The translations under genes were made by a program, and so were the position numbers. Below are positions 1-5,317 of a DNA stretch of 5,767 nucleotides, piece by piece. A model generated the notes under the pieces. It was not told the DNA's origin. It did no database searches and saw only the letters and a list, made by a program, of their open reading frames with translations. Each line of letters begins with the position of its first letter. Positions within the stretch are counted from its first letter, which is position 1. The stretch comes from Acidimicrobiales bacterium (GTDB taxonomy: Bacteria; Actinomycetota; Acidimicrobiia; Acidimicrobiales; SHLQ01), in the NCBI GenBank assembly GCA_013002375.1, contig JABDJW010000131.1, positions 1 to 5,767 of the forward strand. The letters run 5' to 3'.

Positions 1-199
1 GTCATGGATACTTCCACTCGTTCCCCCTGGATCGAACCGATAGGTGCGGCCGTATCCCCCCGAACGCAGCCGCCGCTGCCGACTCTAACCCCAAGATTCT
101 GGCGAGGAAAATGTGCGCCCGCCGAACCCCATCCTCGCCAAAAACCCAAAGGGGCGCGCGAACCGGCGAGGTGTTTCGGCGCCTCGCTGAGTGGGGGCG
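1..199. other. Non-coding stretch downstream of the tmRNA
   Basis: I find no convincing gene here. Reading frames that cross it are accidental: they have no start signal or recognisable protein motif and run into the tmRNA. The notable content is a series of complementary 7-mers on the plus strand: GGCGAGG at 101-107, CCTCGCC at 133-139, GGCGAGG at 165-171 and GCCTCGC at 181-187. The first pair extends to an 8-base perfect inverted repeat (100-107 with 133-140). A T-run on the minus strand (complement of 139-144) follows a short C/G stretch but is too weak to call a terminator. The first 80 bases show nothing recognisable. Confidence 0.5.
133..187 (-). other. Mutually exclusive stem segments beyond the tmRNA
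   Basis: On the minus-strand transcript, GCGAGGC (complement of 181-187) can pair with CCTCGCC (165-171), giving a short hairpin with a loop of about nine bases. Alternatively, that same CCTCGCC can pair with GGCGAGG (133-139). The two stems cannot form together. A further CCTCGCC copy at 101-107 adds a third option. This resembles the layout of an attenuator or processing structure, but there is no clear U-tract and no gene downstream in the window. Pairing is seen in the sequence; function is unknown. Confidence 0.3.
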
Positions 200-227
200 A
201 TGTTCTGAGCCCCTGGGCGAAGAACAT
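200..227 (-). terminator. Second hairpin downstream of the tmRNA
   Basis: ATGTTCT (200-206) and AGAACAT (221-227) form a perfect 7-base-pair stem. Inside it, GCC (209-211) pairs with GGC (216-218) across a symmetric two-by-two internal loop. It abuts the hairpin at 228-244 with no gap. No U-run follows on the minus strand, so it is not a textbook intrinsic terminator. It could instead stop exonucleases, mark a processing site, or act as a U-less terminator of the kind proposed in actinobacteria. The structure is seen; the role is inferred. Confidence 0.45.
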
Positions 228-244
228 GGAACCCGAAGGGTTCC
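228..244 (-). terminator. Hairpin immediately after the tmRNA 3' end
   Basis: GGAACCC and GGGTTCC form a perfect 7-base-pair stem closed by a 3-base loop (TTC on the minus strand). It begins three bases after the discriminator A of the tmRNA, which is at 247. Its position suggests transcription termination or protection during 3' maturation of the tmRNA, before CCA is added. There is no U-tract after the stem, so termination, if it happens here, would rely on hairpin strength or on the adjoining hairpin at 200-227. Confidence 0.5.
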
Positions 245-246
245 CG

Positions 247-646
247 TGGAGCTGGAGGGAATCGAACCCTCGTCCGCCAGGCGGTTACCGAATGCGATAC
301 GACCATTCCCAAGGGTGTGGCATCGCGGCTACCACGCTGTCGGATCAGCTGGCCCTGCCACACGAGTGCAACGGGGCCGTCCGGCTCGTCTTTCCGAGCG
401 GTCAGTGGTCTTTCCCACCGTCAGCGGTCTCTCCCTGCTGTCCTCCACTACTTCTGTTGCCGGGCTGTAGTGGACTGGCCCCGCGACACCATTGCTGGCC
501 GCAATTTCTCTACTACCTACTGATAAATCAGGCGGCGAGAGCGAGATCGCTATCGGCGTCTCTTTTGGTTGCCCCGTTTAAAGAGTCTGAGCAACTCTGG
601 TCGCACACCGCAGCTTCCGTTCCCAACGTCGAAACCGATCAGCCCC
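247..646 (-). ncRNA. ssrA: tmRNA (transfer-messenger RNA, ssrA)
   Basis: tmRNA works with SmpB to release ribosomes stalled on broken mRNAs and adds a degradation tag to the unfinished protein. The 5' end reads GGGGCTGATCGGTTTCGACG (646 downwards), the classic tmRNA start. The 3' end carries a T-arm (GAGGG stem, TTCGATT loop, CCCTC) and CAGCTCC followed by discriminator A at 247. The acceptor stem pairs GGGGCTG with CAGCTCC and includes the G3-U70 pair recognised by alanyl-tRNA synthetase. TGCGACC (599-605) can pair with GGTCGTA (298-304) as helix P2. CCA is not encoded (CGG follows), so it must be added after transcription. The encoded length of 400 bases is at the long end of the usual range. 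The pseudoknot domain should lie between about 305 and 527; I did not fold it. It is downstream of smpB and on the same strand. Confidence 0.96.
528..572 (-). other. tmRNA proteolysis-tag reading frame
   Basis: The mRNA-like part of the tmRNA reads GCA ACC AAA AGA GAC GCC and onward, giving the tag ATKRDADSDLALAA followed by TGA. The LALAA end matches the canonical degradation signal read by ClpXP-type proteases. The start resembles the Streptomyces tag, which as I recall begins ANTKRD. GCA as resume codon is inferred from frame and alignment, and follows a T/A-rich TTTAAACGGG. Two tandem in-frame TAG codons lie five and six codons after the TGA and could act as backup stops. Confidence 0.85.
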
Positions 647-705
647 GTGGTGCTAAATGTGTTTTTCAAGTAGCAGAGCCCAGTCTACCGGCGAGGCGGG
701 CTGGC

Positions 706-1587
706 TCAGCCTCGCGCCAGGAGCTCGGCGATCCTGTCGCCGATGGCGCGCGCCGGTACCGGCATCGGTACGTCGGTGGGCCCGAACGGGTTGATGCCGT
801 CCGGGCACTCGATCGGCGTGGGTGCCTCGACGGTGGACTCCCAGAGCACGTCGCCGGAGCGGGCGGCGATCAGTCGGAGGTCCAGATCGTTGGTGGTGAG
901 CTCGACTTCGGCGCCGGCGCACATCGACGTCTCCGAGCGCTGGTCGCCATCGCGTAGACACAGCACGAGCTCGGTCTTTTCGATCTGGTTGCCGGCCGTG
1001 GCGATCGTGGTGGCGAGCAAGGGGTAGCGGGGCTGACCGTCGAGCTCGAAGGTGGCGCCGCCGCGTTGGTCGACGATGGTCAGCGGGTGCTCACCGGGGC
1101 CGCCATCGTAGGGCGCAACGGTGTCGACCTTGTCGAACGTGCCCGCGCACAGCGCGTTGAGACCGGCGGCCACGAACACCCGTCTCGTCGAGGTTTCGGC
1201 ATCCGGTGTCGTCGTCGCCGTCGGCGGGACCGTTGGCTCGGCCGGCACGGCTCGTTCGGCCGGCTGGTTGGTCGCCGTCGTCGGAGACGCGTCCACGGTG
1301 TCGTTCTGGTCGTTGCGCACCAATCCGGCGATCACGATCATCACGATCACGCTGGCGATCGCGGCCGTGTACATCAGCACGTTGACGGAGCTGTCACCGC
1401 TCTTCTTGCGCGCCGGCGCCCGCTTGGCTGCCGCGGCGGCGGCCTCGATCTCGCTGGCCATCGCAGCCAGCCCCTCGGGCACGGGCGCGCTGTCGACGAC
1501 GGCCGGGACGGCCGGGTCGTGCCCGCACATCTTGCAGGTCTCCCACGATTCGGGCATGAATCCCGAACAATTCGGGCAGGTTTCCAT
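706..1587 (-). CDS. Zinc-ribbon, single-pass membrane protein of unknown function
   Basis: I do not recognise the family of this 293-residue protein. The N-terminus holds a compact zinc ribbon, with C4-x2-C7 and C18-x2-C21. An Ala/Lys-rich stretch (about 40-62, with KRAPARKK next to the membrane) precedes one hydrophobic segment at about 69-90. A Thr/Pro/Ala-rich linker (about 95-135) then leads to a C-terminal domain of about 155 residues with four cysteines (147, 210, 223, 261). The positive-inside rule suggests the zinc ribbon is cytoplasmic and the cysteine-containing domain is outside, where disulfides are plausible. The ATG at 1587 is chosen because the zinc knuckle begins three residues later, although no good ribosome binding site precedes it. 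It lies 70 bases after smpB and 59 bases before the tmRNA, on the same strand. A link to trans-translation is suggested only by position; the protein may simply share the transcript. Zinc binding and topology are inferred. Confidence 0.88.
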   Translation of the reverse strand: METCPNCSGFMPESWETCKMCGHDPAVPAVVDSAPVPEGLAAMASEIEAAAAAAKRAPARKKSGDSSVNVLMYTAAIASVIVMIVIAGLVRNDQNDTVDASPTTATNQPAERAVPAEPTVPPTATTTPDAETSTRRVFVAAGLNALCAGTFDKVDTVAPYDGGPGEHPLTIVDQRGGATFELDGQPRYPLLATTIATAGNQIEKTELVLCLRDGDQRSETSMCAGAEVELTTNDLDLRLIAARSGDVLWESTVEAPTPIECPDGINPFGPTDVPMPVPARAIGDRIAELLARG

Positions 1588-1657
1588 ATCGCTTGGTTCG
1601 ACAGGAAAATCCGGGCGCTTGATGAAGATTTGGGCCCCTTCGGGCTCGTTTCTGCCG

Positions 1658-2167
1658 TTACTGGCGGCGACTGTCGGCGATGGCGCGGGCCGCGTCGCGT
1701 TCGGACTGACGATCGGCGATCGTTCGCCGTTTGTCGAGCACGTTCTTGCCCCGGGCCAGCGCCAGTTCGATCTTGGCTCGCCCGTTCGAGAAGTACAGGC
1801 TCAGTGGCACCAGGGTGAGGCCTTCGGCGGCCATGCGATGGCCGAGGCGCTCGATCTCGGCCCGGTGGAGCAGCAGTTTGCGGCGCCGATCGGGATCGTG
1901 ACCGAATGCCGCAGTCGCGGTCTTGGAGTAGGGCGCGATGTGCAGGCCCAGCAGCCATGCCTCGCCGTCGTCGACGCGGGCGAACGCATCGGCGAGCTGC
2001 ACCTTGGCCTCGCGCAGTGACTTCACCTCACTGCCCTGCAGCACCAACCCGGCTTCGAAGGTGTCGAGGATCTCGAAGTTGCGCCGGGCTTGCCGGTTGG
2101 TGGCCACGACTTTGCTCTGGGACACGGCCGCCTTGCGGGCAGCTTGCTTCTTCTTTGCCTTGGCCAC
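1658..2167 (-). CDS. smpB: SmpB, tmRNA-binding protein
   Basis: SmpB binds the tRNA-like end of tmRNA and places it in the empty A site of stalled ribosomes, so it is essential for trans-translation in the cytoplasm. The 169-residue product is slightly longer than the usual 150-160 because of a Lys/Ala-rich N-terminal extension (about residues 1-20). The core motifs are clear: ATNRQARRNFEILDTFEAG (from residue 22), then LQGSEVKSLREAKVQLADAF (43-62), and near the end LYFSNGRAKIELALARGKN followed by LDKRRTIADRQ. The C-terminal tail is basic (DKRR, RQSERDAARAI), as expected for the part that reaches into the mRNA channel. The GTG start at 2167 is favoured because further upstream the frame enters the divergent murI with no family similarity. 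No good Shine-Dalgarno is present. Instead TACCCT ends 7 bases before the GTG, suggesting a leaderless mRNA. Confidence 0.97.
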   Translation of the reverse strand: MAKAKKKQAARKAAVSQSKVVATNRQARRNFEILDTFEAGLVLQGSEVKSLREAKVQLADAFARVDDGEAWLLGLHIAPYSKTATAAFGHDPDRRRKLLLHRAEIERLGHRMAAEGLTLVPLSLYFSNGRAKIELALARGKNVLDKRRTIADRQSERDAARAIADSRRQ

Positions 2168-2174
2168 CTCGTCG

Positions 2175-2180
2175 AGGGTA
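2175..2180 (-). promoter_or_regulatory. Putative -10 element for leaderless smpB
   Basis: TACCCT on the minus strand fits the actinobacterial TANNNT -10 consensus and ends seven bases before the GTG of smpB (TACCCTCGACGAGGTG). A start of transcription at the G of GTG would give a leaderless message, common in actinobacteria. No clear -35 hexamer is visible at 16-18 bases upstream, and short hexamers are frequent by chance, so this rests on spacing, the absence of a ribosome binding site, and the matching signal on the opposite strand. Confidence 0.5.
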
Positions 2181-2227
2181 CCGGGCCCGTCTCGCTCGCG
2201 GTCGGTCGGCAAGCCGGCGTTCAGGGG

Positions 2228-2233
2228 TATCCT
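2228..2233 (+). promoter_or_regulatory. Putative -10 element for leaderless murI
   Basis: TATCCT ends six bases before the GTG start of murI (TATCCTCTCGACGTG), the spacing expected when transcription begins at the start codon itself. No convincing -35 box is seen. A competing reading is that AGGGG at 2223-2227 is a ribosome binding site, but it lies 12 bases from the start, which is long. The layout mirrors the smpB signal 47 bases away on the other strand. Confidence 0.5.
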
Positions 2234-2239
2234 CTCGAC

Positions 2240-3046
2240 GTGGATCCTCGACCCATCGCGATGTTCGATTCGGGATTCGGCGGACTCACGGTCGCTCGGG
2301 CGCTGATCGATCTCCTGCCCCATGAGTCGCTGGTCTACGTGGGCGATACCGGCCGGTACCCCTACGGGCCGCGCGACCTCGAAGAGGTCGCCGGGTTCGC
2401 CCGCCAGATCGCTCGCCACCTGGTCGAGGAGTACGACGCCAAGATGCTGGTCGTCGCCTGCAACACGGCCGCAGCAGCCGCTCCGCTACCGGAATTGGCC
2501 GCCGAACTGGGCCGCCCCGTCGTCGGCGTGATCGAACCCGGGGTCCGGTCACTCCTGAAGGCAACCGAAACCGGGCGGGTCGGCGTGATCGGCACGGTGG
2601 GCACCATCGGCAGCGGTGCCTATCAAGCGGCGGTCGCGGGAATCGACCCGGCCGCCGAACTCACGTGCGCGGCCTGCCCGGGTTTTGTGGAGTTCGTCGA
2701 ACGGGGCGAGACCGAATCCGAACAGGTGCGGATCCTGGCCCAGCGGTTGTTGGCCCCCCTGCACGACGCCAAGGTCGATGCCCTGTTGCTCGGGTGCACG
2801 CACTATCCGTTCCTGGCCCACACCATCCGCACGGTGATGGGTCGTGAGGTCGTGCTCGTTTCATCCGCGGACGAAACCGCGTTCGAAATCCGCGAGGCCT
2901 TGCGCGGGTCGGACCTGGCGGGGGATGGTGCAGGTGGCGGACCGTCCTACCGGTTCTTGTCCTCGGGGGACGTGGCCTGGTTCGAAGAACTGGGTCGGCG
3001 CCTCCTCGGGCCGGAGCTGCTCCAGGCGCAGGCCTGTCCGTGGTGA
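2240..3046 (+). CDS. murI: Glutamate racemase MurI
   Basis: MurI interconverts L- and D-glutamate without a cofactor and supplies D-glutamate for the peptidoglycan stem peptide. From the GTG at 2240 the product is 268 residues, normal for the family. Both halves of the active site are visible: FDSGFGGLTV (residues 9-18) with the substrate-binding DSG, VVACNTAAA with catalytic Cys74, and GCTHYPFL with catalytic Cys186 and His188. The conserved YVGDTGRYPYG (33-43), CPGFVEFVERGE and the IGTVGTIGSGAY segment also fit. The GTG is preferred over ATG 2261, which would begin just one residue before the FDSG motif, and over longer frames that run antisense to smpB. It heads a four-gene plus-strand cluster and is divergent from smpB. 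The Asp/Gly-rich stretch near 225-235 (DLAGDGAGGG) looks like a surface loop. Confidence 0.97.
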   Translation: MDPRPIAMFDSGFGGLTVARALIDLLPHESLVYVGDTGRYPYGPRDLEEVAGFARQIARHLVEEYDAKMLVVACNTAAAAAPLPELAAELGRPVVGVIEPGVRSLLKATETGRVGVIGTVGTIGSGAYQAAVAGIDPAAELTCAACPGFVEFVERGETESEQVRILAQRLLAPLHDAKVDALLLGCTHYPFLAHTIRTVMGREVVLVSSADETAFEIREALRGSDLAGDGAGGGPSYRFLSSGDVAWFEELGRRLLGPELLQAQACPW

Positions 3047-3061
3047 GCCGGCCGGAGAGGT

Positions 3062-3066
3062 GAGGA
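3062..3066 (+). promoter_or_regulatory. Ribosome binding site of the MBL hydrolase
   Basis: GAGGA lies seven bases before the GTG at 3074 and supports that start. A second purine-rich block, GGAGAGG, lies just upstream at 3054-3060. Confidence 0.65.
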
Positions 3067-3073
3067 CACGAGC

Positions 3074-3817
3074 GTGAGCACGAGCAACATCAGGGTGACG
3101 ATTCTCGGAGCCTCGGGCTCGTTTGCGGGCGTCGACCAGGCCTGCACCGGGTACCTCGTGCAGAGCAGACGATCGAACGTCCTGCTCGACTGCGGGCCGG
3201 GGGTGATGGCCCAGCTGCAGAAGTACGTATCGCTCAGCGAGCTCGACGCGATCGTCATCACCCACTGTCACCCCGATCACTGGGTCGAGCTTCCGGTGAT
3301 CACCAACGCACTCAAGTACGTACTCAACAGCCACCACCTGCCGGTGTACGGCACGGCCCGCACCCACGACTTCTTCGATCTCGTCGCGACCGGTCCGCCG
3401 GCGCCGACGATCGTGTGGAGCACGATCGATTCCGACTCGACACTGGCGATCGGCGATCAGCGCTGGTCGTTTGCCTTGGTCGATCATCCGGTGGAGACGC
3501 TGGCGCCGCGGGTCGAGGTCGGTGATTCGACCTTCGTGTTCTCCTCCGACACCGGCCCTGACATCGATCCGAGCATCTTCGGTCCCGACATCGATCTGTT
3601 GCTCTGCGAGGCCTCACTTCCCATTCAGGACGAAGGGCAGGCGCCACACATCAGCGGCCGCGAGGCGGGCGTGATCGCCAGAGAAGCCGGCGCCGCTCGC
3701 CTGGTGCTCACCCATTTCGTGCCCGGCACCGATCCCGAAGAACACCGTCGCGACGCCGAACTGTCGTACGGTGCTCCGGTCGAGATCGCCACGATGGGGG
3801 CGGTCTTCGCCATCTAG
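3074..3817 (+). CDS. Metallo-beta-lactamase-fold hydrolase, Rv1339-like (probable cyclic nucleotide phosphodiesterase)
   Basis: A 247-residue MBL-fold enzyme of the RNase Z/phosphodiesterase-like branch. Metal-site residues are visible in order: THCHPDHW with His64, His66, Asp68 and His69; VDHPVET with His138; SSDTG with Asp159; PHISGREAG with His192; and LTHF with His214. These are the residues expected for a two-metal site. The position between murI and rph matches that of M. tuberculosis Rv1339, which I recall being reported as an atypical cAMP phosphodiesterase. That substrate is inferred from family and context, not shown by sequence. Other options are a tRNA 3'-processing activity or a different phosphodiester substrate. 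There is no signal peptide, so it should be cytoplasmic. The GTG start has a good ribosome binding site, and the gene begins 27 bases after murI, consistent with one operon. Confidence 0.92.
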   Translation: MSTSNIRVTILGASGSFAGVDQACTGYLVQSRRSNVLLDCGPGVMAQLQKYVSLSELDAIVITHCHPDHWVELPVITNALKYVLNSHHLPVYGTARTHDFFDLVATGPPAPTIVWSTIDSDSTLAIGDQRWSFALVDHPVETLAPRVEVGDSTFVFSSDTGPDIDPSIFGPDIDLLLCEASLPIQDEGQAPHISGREAGVIAREAGAARLVLTHFVPGTDPEEHRRDAELSYGAPVEIATMGAVFAI

Positions 3818-3836
3818 TTCGGTACCTCTAGTTCGG
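3813..3836 (+). repeat. 10-base direct repeat spanning the MBL gene stop codon
   Basis: TCTAGTTCGG occurs at 3813-3822 and again at 3827-3836, separated by TACC. The first copy contains the TAG stop of the upstream gene. It contains CTAG, a tetramer often scarce in bacterial genomes. It looks like a small local duplication; no function is visible. Confidence 0.6.
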
Positions 3837-3862
3837 GCGCCCACCTGCGTGCCCACGACCCC

Positions 3863-3868
3863 GGGGAG
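3863..3868 (+). promoter_or_regulatory. Ribosome binding site of rph
   Basis: GGGGAG is seven bases before the GTG at 3876 and decides that start over upstream in-frame codons lying inside the preceding gene. Confidence 0.7.
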
Positions 3869-3875
3869 CAACCCA

Positions 3876-4595
3876 GTGAGACCTGACGGACGCCAAGCCA
3901 ACGAGCTTCGCCCGCTTTCGTTCCAACGCGACTTCACCGAGATGTCGACCGGTTCCTGCCTGGTCAGCTTCGGCCGCACCCAGGTGCTGTGCACCGCGTC
4001 GGTCGAAGAGGATGTACCGCGCTGGATGCGCGGCAGCGGCACGGGCTGGGTGACGGCGGAGTATTCGATGCTGCCCGGCTCGTCACCCGAACGGGTGCGG
4101 CGCCGGGTGTCCGGTCGAACCCAGGAGATCCAACGGCTCATCGGGCGCTCGCTGCGGAGCGTCGTCGATTTCGAGGCGATGGGCGAGGTCTCGGTGATCG
4201 TCGACTGCGACGTGCTGCAAGCCGACGGCGGCACCCGCACCGCCTCGATCTGCGGCGGCTATGTCGCCCTCCACGATGCGCTCGAACGGCTGATCCAAGG
4301 CGGCCAGCTGGGCGCCAACCCGATCATGACGGAGTGCGCGGCGATCTCGGTCGGCATCGTCGACGGCGAACCTCTGCTCGATCTTCCCTACATCGAAGAC
4401 GCCAACGCCGAAGTCGACATGAACGTCGTCATTGTCGGGTCCGGTGCCTACATCGAGGTGCAGGGCACCGCGGAGGGAGCGACATTCAGTCGTGCCGAGC
4501 TCGACGCACTCCTCGGTTTGGCCGAGAAAGGCGTCGCCGAGATCATCGACGCGCAGCGCGACCTGCTGCAGACCCCGCCCGAGCTGCGTGGCTGA
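3876..4595 (+). CDS. rph: Ribonuclease PH
   Basis: RNase PH is a phosphate-dependent 3'-to-5' exoribonuclease that trims tRNA precursors and structured RNAs and acts as a ring-shaped hexamer. The product is 239 residues, the normal length. It opens with the hallmark RPDGRQANELRPLSF. The phosphate-binding segment ADGGTRTASICGGYVAL lies at 116-132, including Arg121 and Thr122. DLPYIEDANAEVDMNVV (169-185) carries Asp175 and Asp181, corresponding to the metal/catalytic aspartates of the family. GSGTGWVTAEYSMLPGSS and SGRTQEIQRLIGRSLR are also typical. The gene starts 58 bases after the MBL hydrolase stop and overlaps rdgB by 8 bases, suggesting translational coupling. Both possible neighbours in RNA metabolism (tmRNA/SmpB and RNase PH) lie within 3 kb; RNase PH is one of several exonucleases able to act in tmRNA 3' maturation, but no direct link is visible here. 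Confidence 0.98.
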   Translation: MRPDGRQANELRPLSFQRDFTEMSTGSCLVSFGRTQVLCTASVEEDVPRWMRGSGTGWVTAEYSMLPGSSPERVRRRVSGRTQEIQRLIGRSLRSVVDFEAMGEVSVIVDCDVLQADGGTRTASICGGYVALHDALERLIQGGQLGANPIMTECAAISVGIVDGEPLLDLPYIEDANAEVDMNVVIVGSGAYIEVQGTAEGATFSRAELDALLGLAEKGVAEIIDAQRDLLQTPPELRG

Positions 4596-5184
4596 GCGGT
4601 CGGCGACGGTCGTCGTCGCAGCGACGGCGAACCCCCACAAACTTGCCGAGATGAACGCGGTGTTCCATGGAGCGATCGAGCTGCTGCCTCGGCCGGCCCA
4701 TGTCCCCGAGGTCGTCGAGGACGCCGATTCCTTCGTTGGCAACGCTCGCCTGAAGGCCCGGTCGATCGTCGCAGCCACGGGCCGCGCCGCTCTGGCAGAC
4801 GACAGCGGGCTCGAGGTCGACGTGCTCGACGGCGCTCCAGGTGTTGAGTCGGCGTACTACGGCGGAGGCGACCACGACGACGCCGCGAATCGCGCTCGCC
4901 TGCTCGAGGAGCTCGCGGCAGTCGCCGACGAGGAGCGAACGGCCCGCTTCCGAACGGTGTTCGTGTTGGCCCGTCCGGATGGGTCGGAGGTCGTTGCCGA
5001 AGGCACGTGCGAGGGCCGAATCGGCCACATCGAGCGGGGGAGCGAAGGGTTCGGCTATGACCCGCTCTTCATCCCCTCCGACAGCGACGGTCGCACGTTC
5101 GGCGAGCACACCGCGGCCGAGAAGAACGCCATCTCCCACCGCTCTCGCGCCTGCCACGCACTTCTTGCCGCCCTCCGAGCCTGA
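4588..5184 (+). CDS. rdgB: XTP/dITP pyrophosphatase (RdgB/HAM1 family)
   Basis: This enzyme hydrolyses non-canonical purine nucleotides (ITP, dITP, XTP) to monophosphates and so keeps damaged bases out of DNA and RNA. The 198-residue product matches the family. ATANPHKLAEM (12-22) is the nucleotide-binding SxNxxK-type motif with Lys18. Glu44 and the ALADDSGLEVDVLDGAPG segment (68-85), including Asp71/Asp72, form the metal and general-base site. SEGFGYDPLFIP (152-163) and FGEHTAAEKNAISHR (171-185) complete the signature. The GTG at 4588 overlaps the rph stop; the next ATG would remove the first motif. The final Arg-Ala is followed by TGA and then the tandem hairpin repeat. It is the last gene of the plus-strand cluster. 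Confidence 0.97.
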   Translation: MAERSATVVVAATANPHKLAEMNAVFHGAIELLPRPAHVPEVVEDADSFVGNARLKARSIVAATGRAALADDSGLEVDVLDGAPGVESAYYGGGDHDDAANRARLLEELAAVADEERTARFRTVFVLARPDGSEVVAEGTCEGRIGHIERGSEGFGYDPLFIPSDSDGRTFGEHTAAEKNAISHRSRACHALLAALRA

Positions 5185-5194
5185 CCCGCGCCCG

Positions 5195-5255
5195 GGCACT
5201 GGTGGCTGAGAGTGGCTGTGGGCGGACTTTCAGCCGCCAGTTGTTTGCGGCGCTC
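5195..5255. repeat. Tandem hairpin repeat, copy 1
   Basis: First copy of a 61-62 base unit. ACTGGTGGCTGA (5198-5209) is complementary to TCAGCCGCCAGT (5230-5241) apart from one G-T wobble, giving a 12-base stem with a 20-base loop. The loop contains a further GTGGCTG, so the 3' arm could pair with either copy. The first 30 bases are identical to copy 2. It starts 10 bases after the rdgB stop. It has no U-tract and could serve as a bidirectional terminator-like or REP-like element between convergent genes. Confidence 0.8.
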
Positions 5256-5317
5256 GGCACTGGTGGCTGAGAGTGGCTGTGGGCGCATTTTCAGCCACCA
5301 GTTGCTTGGGGGCGCTC
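5256..5317. repeat. Tandem hairpin repeat, copy 2
   Basis: Second copy, directly adjoining the first, with one extra base near its end. ACTGGTGGCTGA (5259-5270) and TCAGCCACCAGT (5291-5302) are perfectly complementary over 12 bases, with a 20-base loop. Where copy 1 has G in the 3' arm, this copy has A, so pairing is kept in both, which hints that the structure rather than the exact sequence matters. The repeat ends about 30 bases before the stop of the convergent hydrolase gene. Confidence 0.8.

Noticed and set aside
1..60. A second tRNA-like end, from GGTTCGATCC on the minus strand near 30-40
   Set aside because: The bases flanking the T-loop-like motif do not form a T-stem and no acceptor or anticodon arm is visible.
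247..335. A tRNA gene, suggested by the T-arm and acceptor-like end
   Set aside because: No anticodon arm or matching 5' acceptor strand lies within tRNA distance. The 5' partner GGGGCTG is about 400 bases away, which defines a tmRNA.
85..363. Minus-strand open frame containing RTRVRFPPAP
   Set aside because: This peptide is the translation of the T-arm region of the tmRNA, a familiar spurious product of tRNA-like genes.
647..705. A dedicated tmRNA promoter
   Set aside because: The bases before the 5' end are A/T-rich (for example CATTTAGCACC), but no TANNNT hexamer is correctly placed and no -35 box is evident, so I did not list it. Transcription from the smpB promoter is an alternative.
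4..957. Long plus-strand open frame of 317 codons
   Set aside because: It runs antisense through the whole tmRNA and into the 3' end of the zinc-ribbon gene, shows no protein-family motif, and is explained by high GC content.
1066..2020. Plus-strand open frames of 250-299 codons opposite the zinc-ribbon gene and smpB
   Set aside because: They are antisense shadows of clearly better genes, with Arg/Gly-rich low-quality sequence and no motifs.
4543..5199. Minus-strand open frame of 218 codons opposite rdgB
   Set aside because: rdgB carries all family motifs in the other strand; the antisense frame has none.
5195..5317. A CRISPR array
   Set aside because: There are only two units, directly adjoining with no unique spacers, and each unit is itself a long hairpin with no cas genes nearby.
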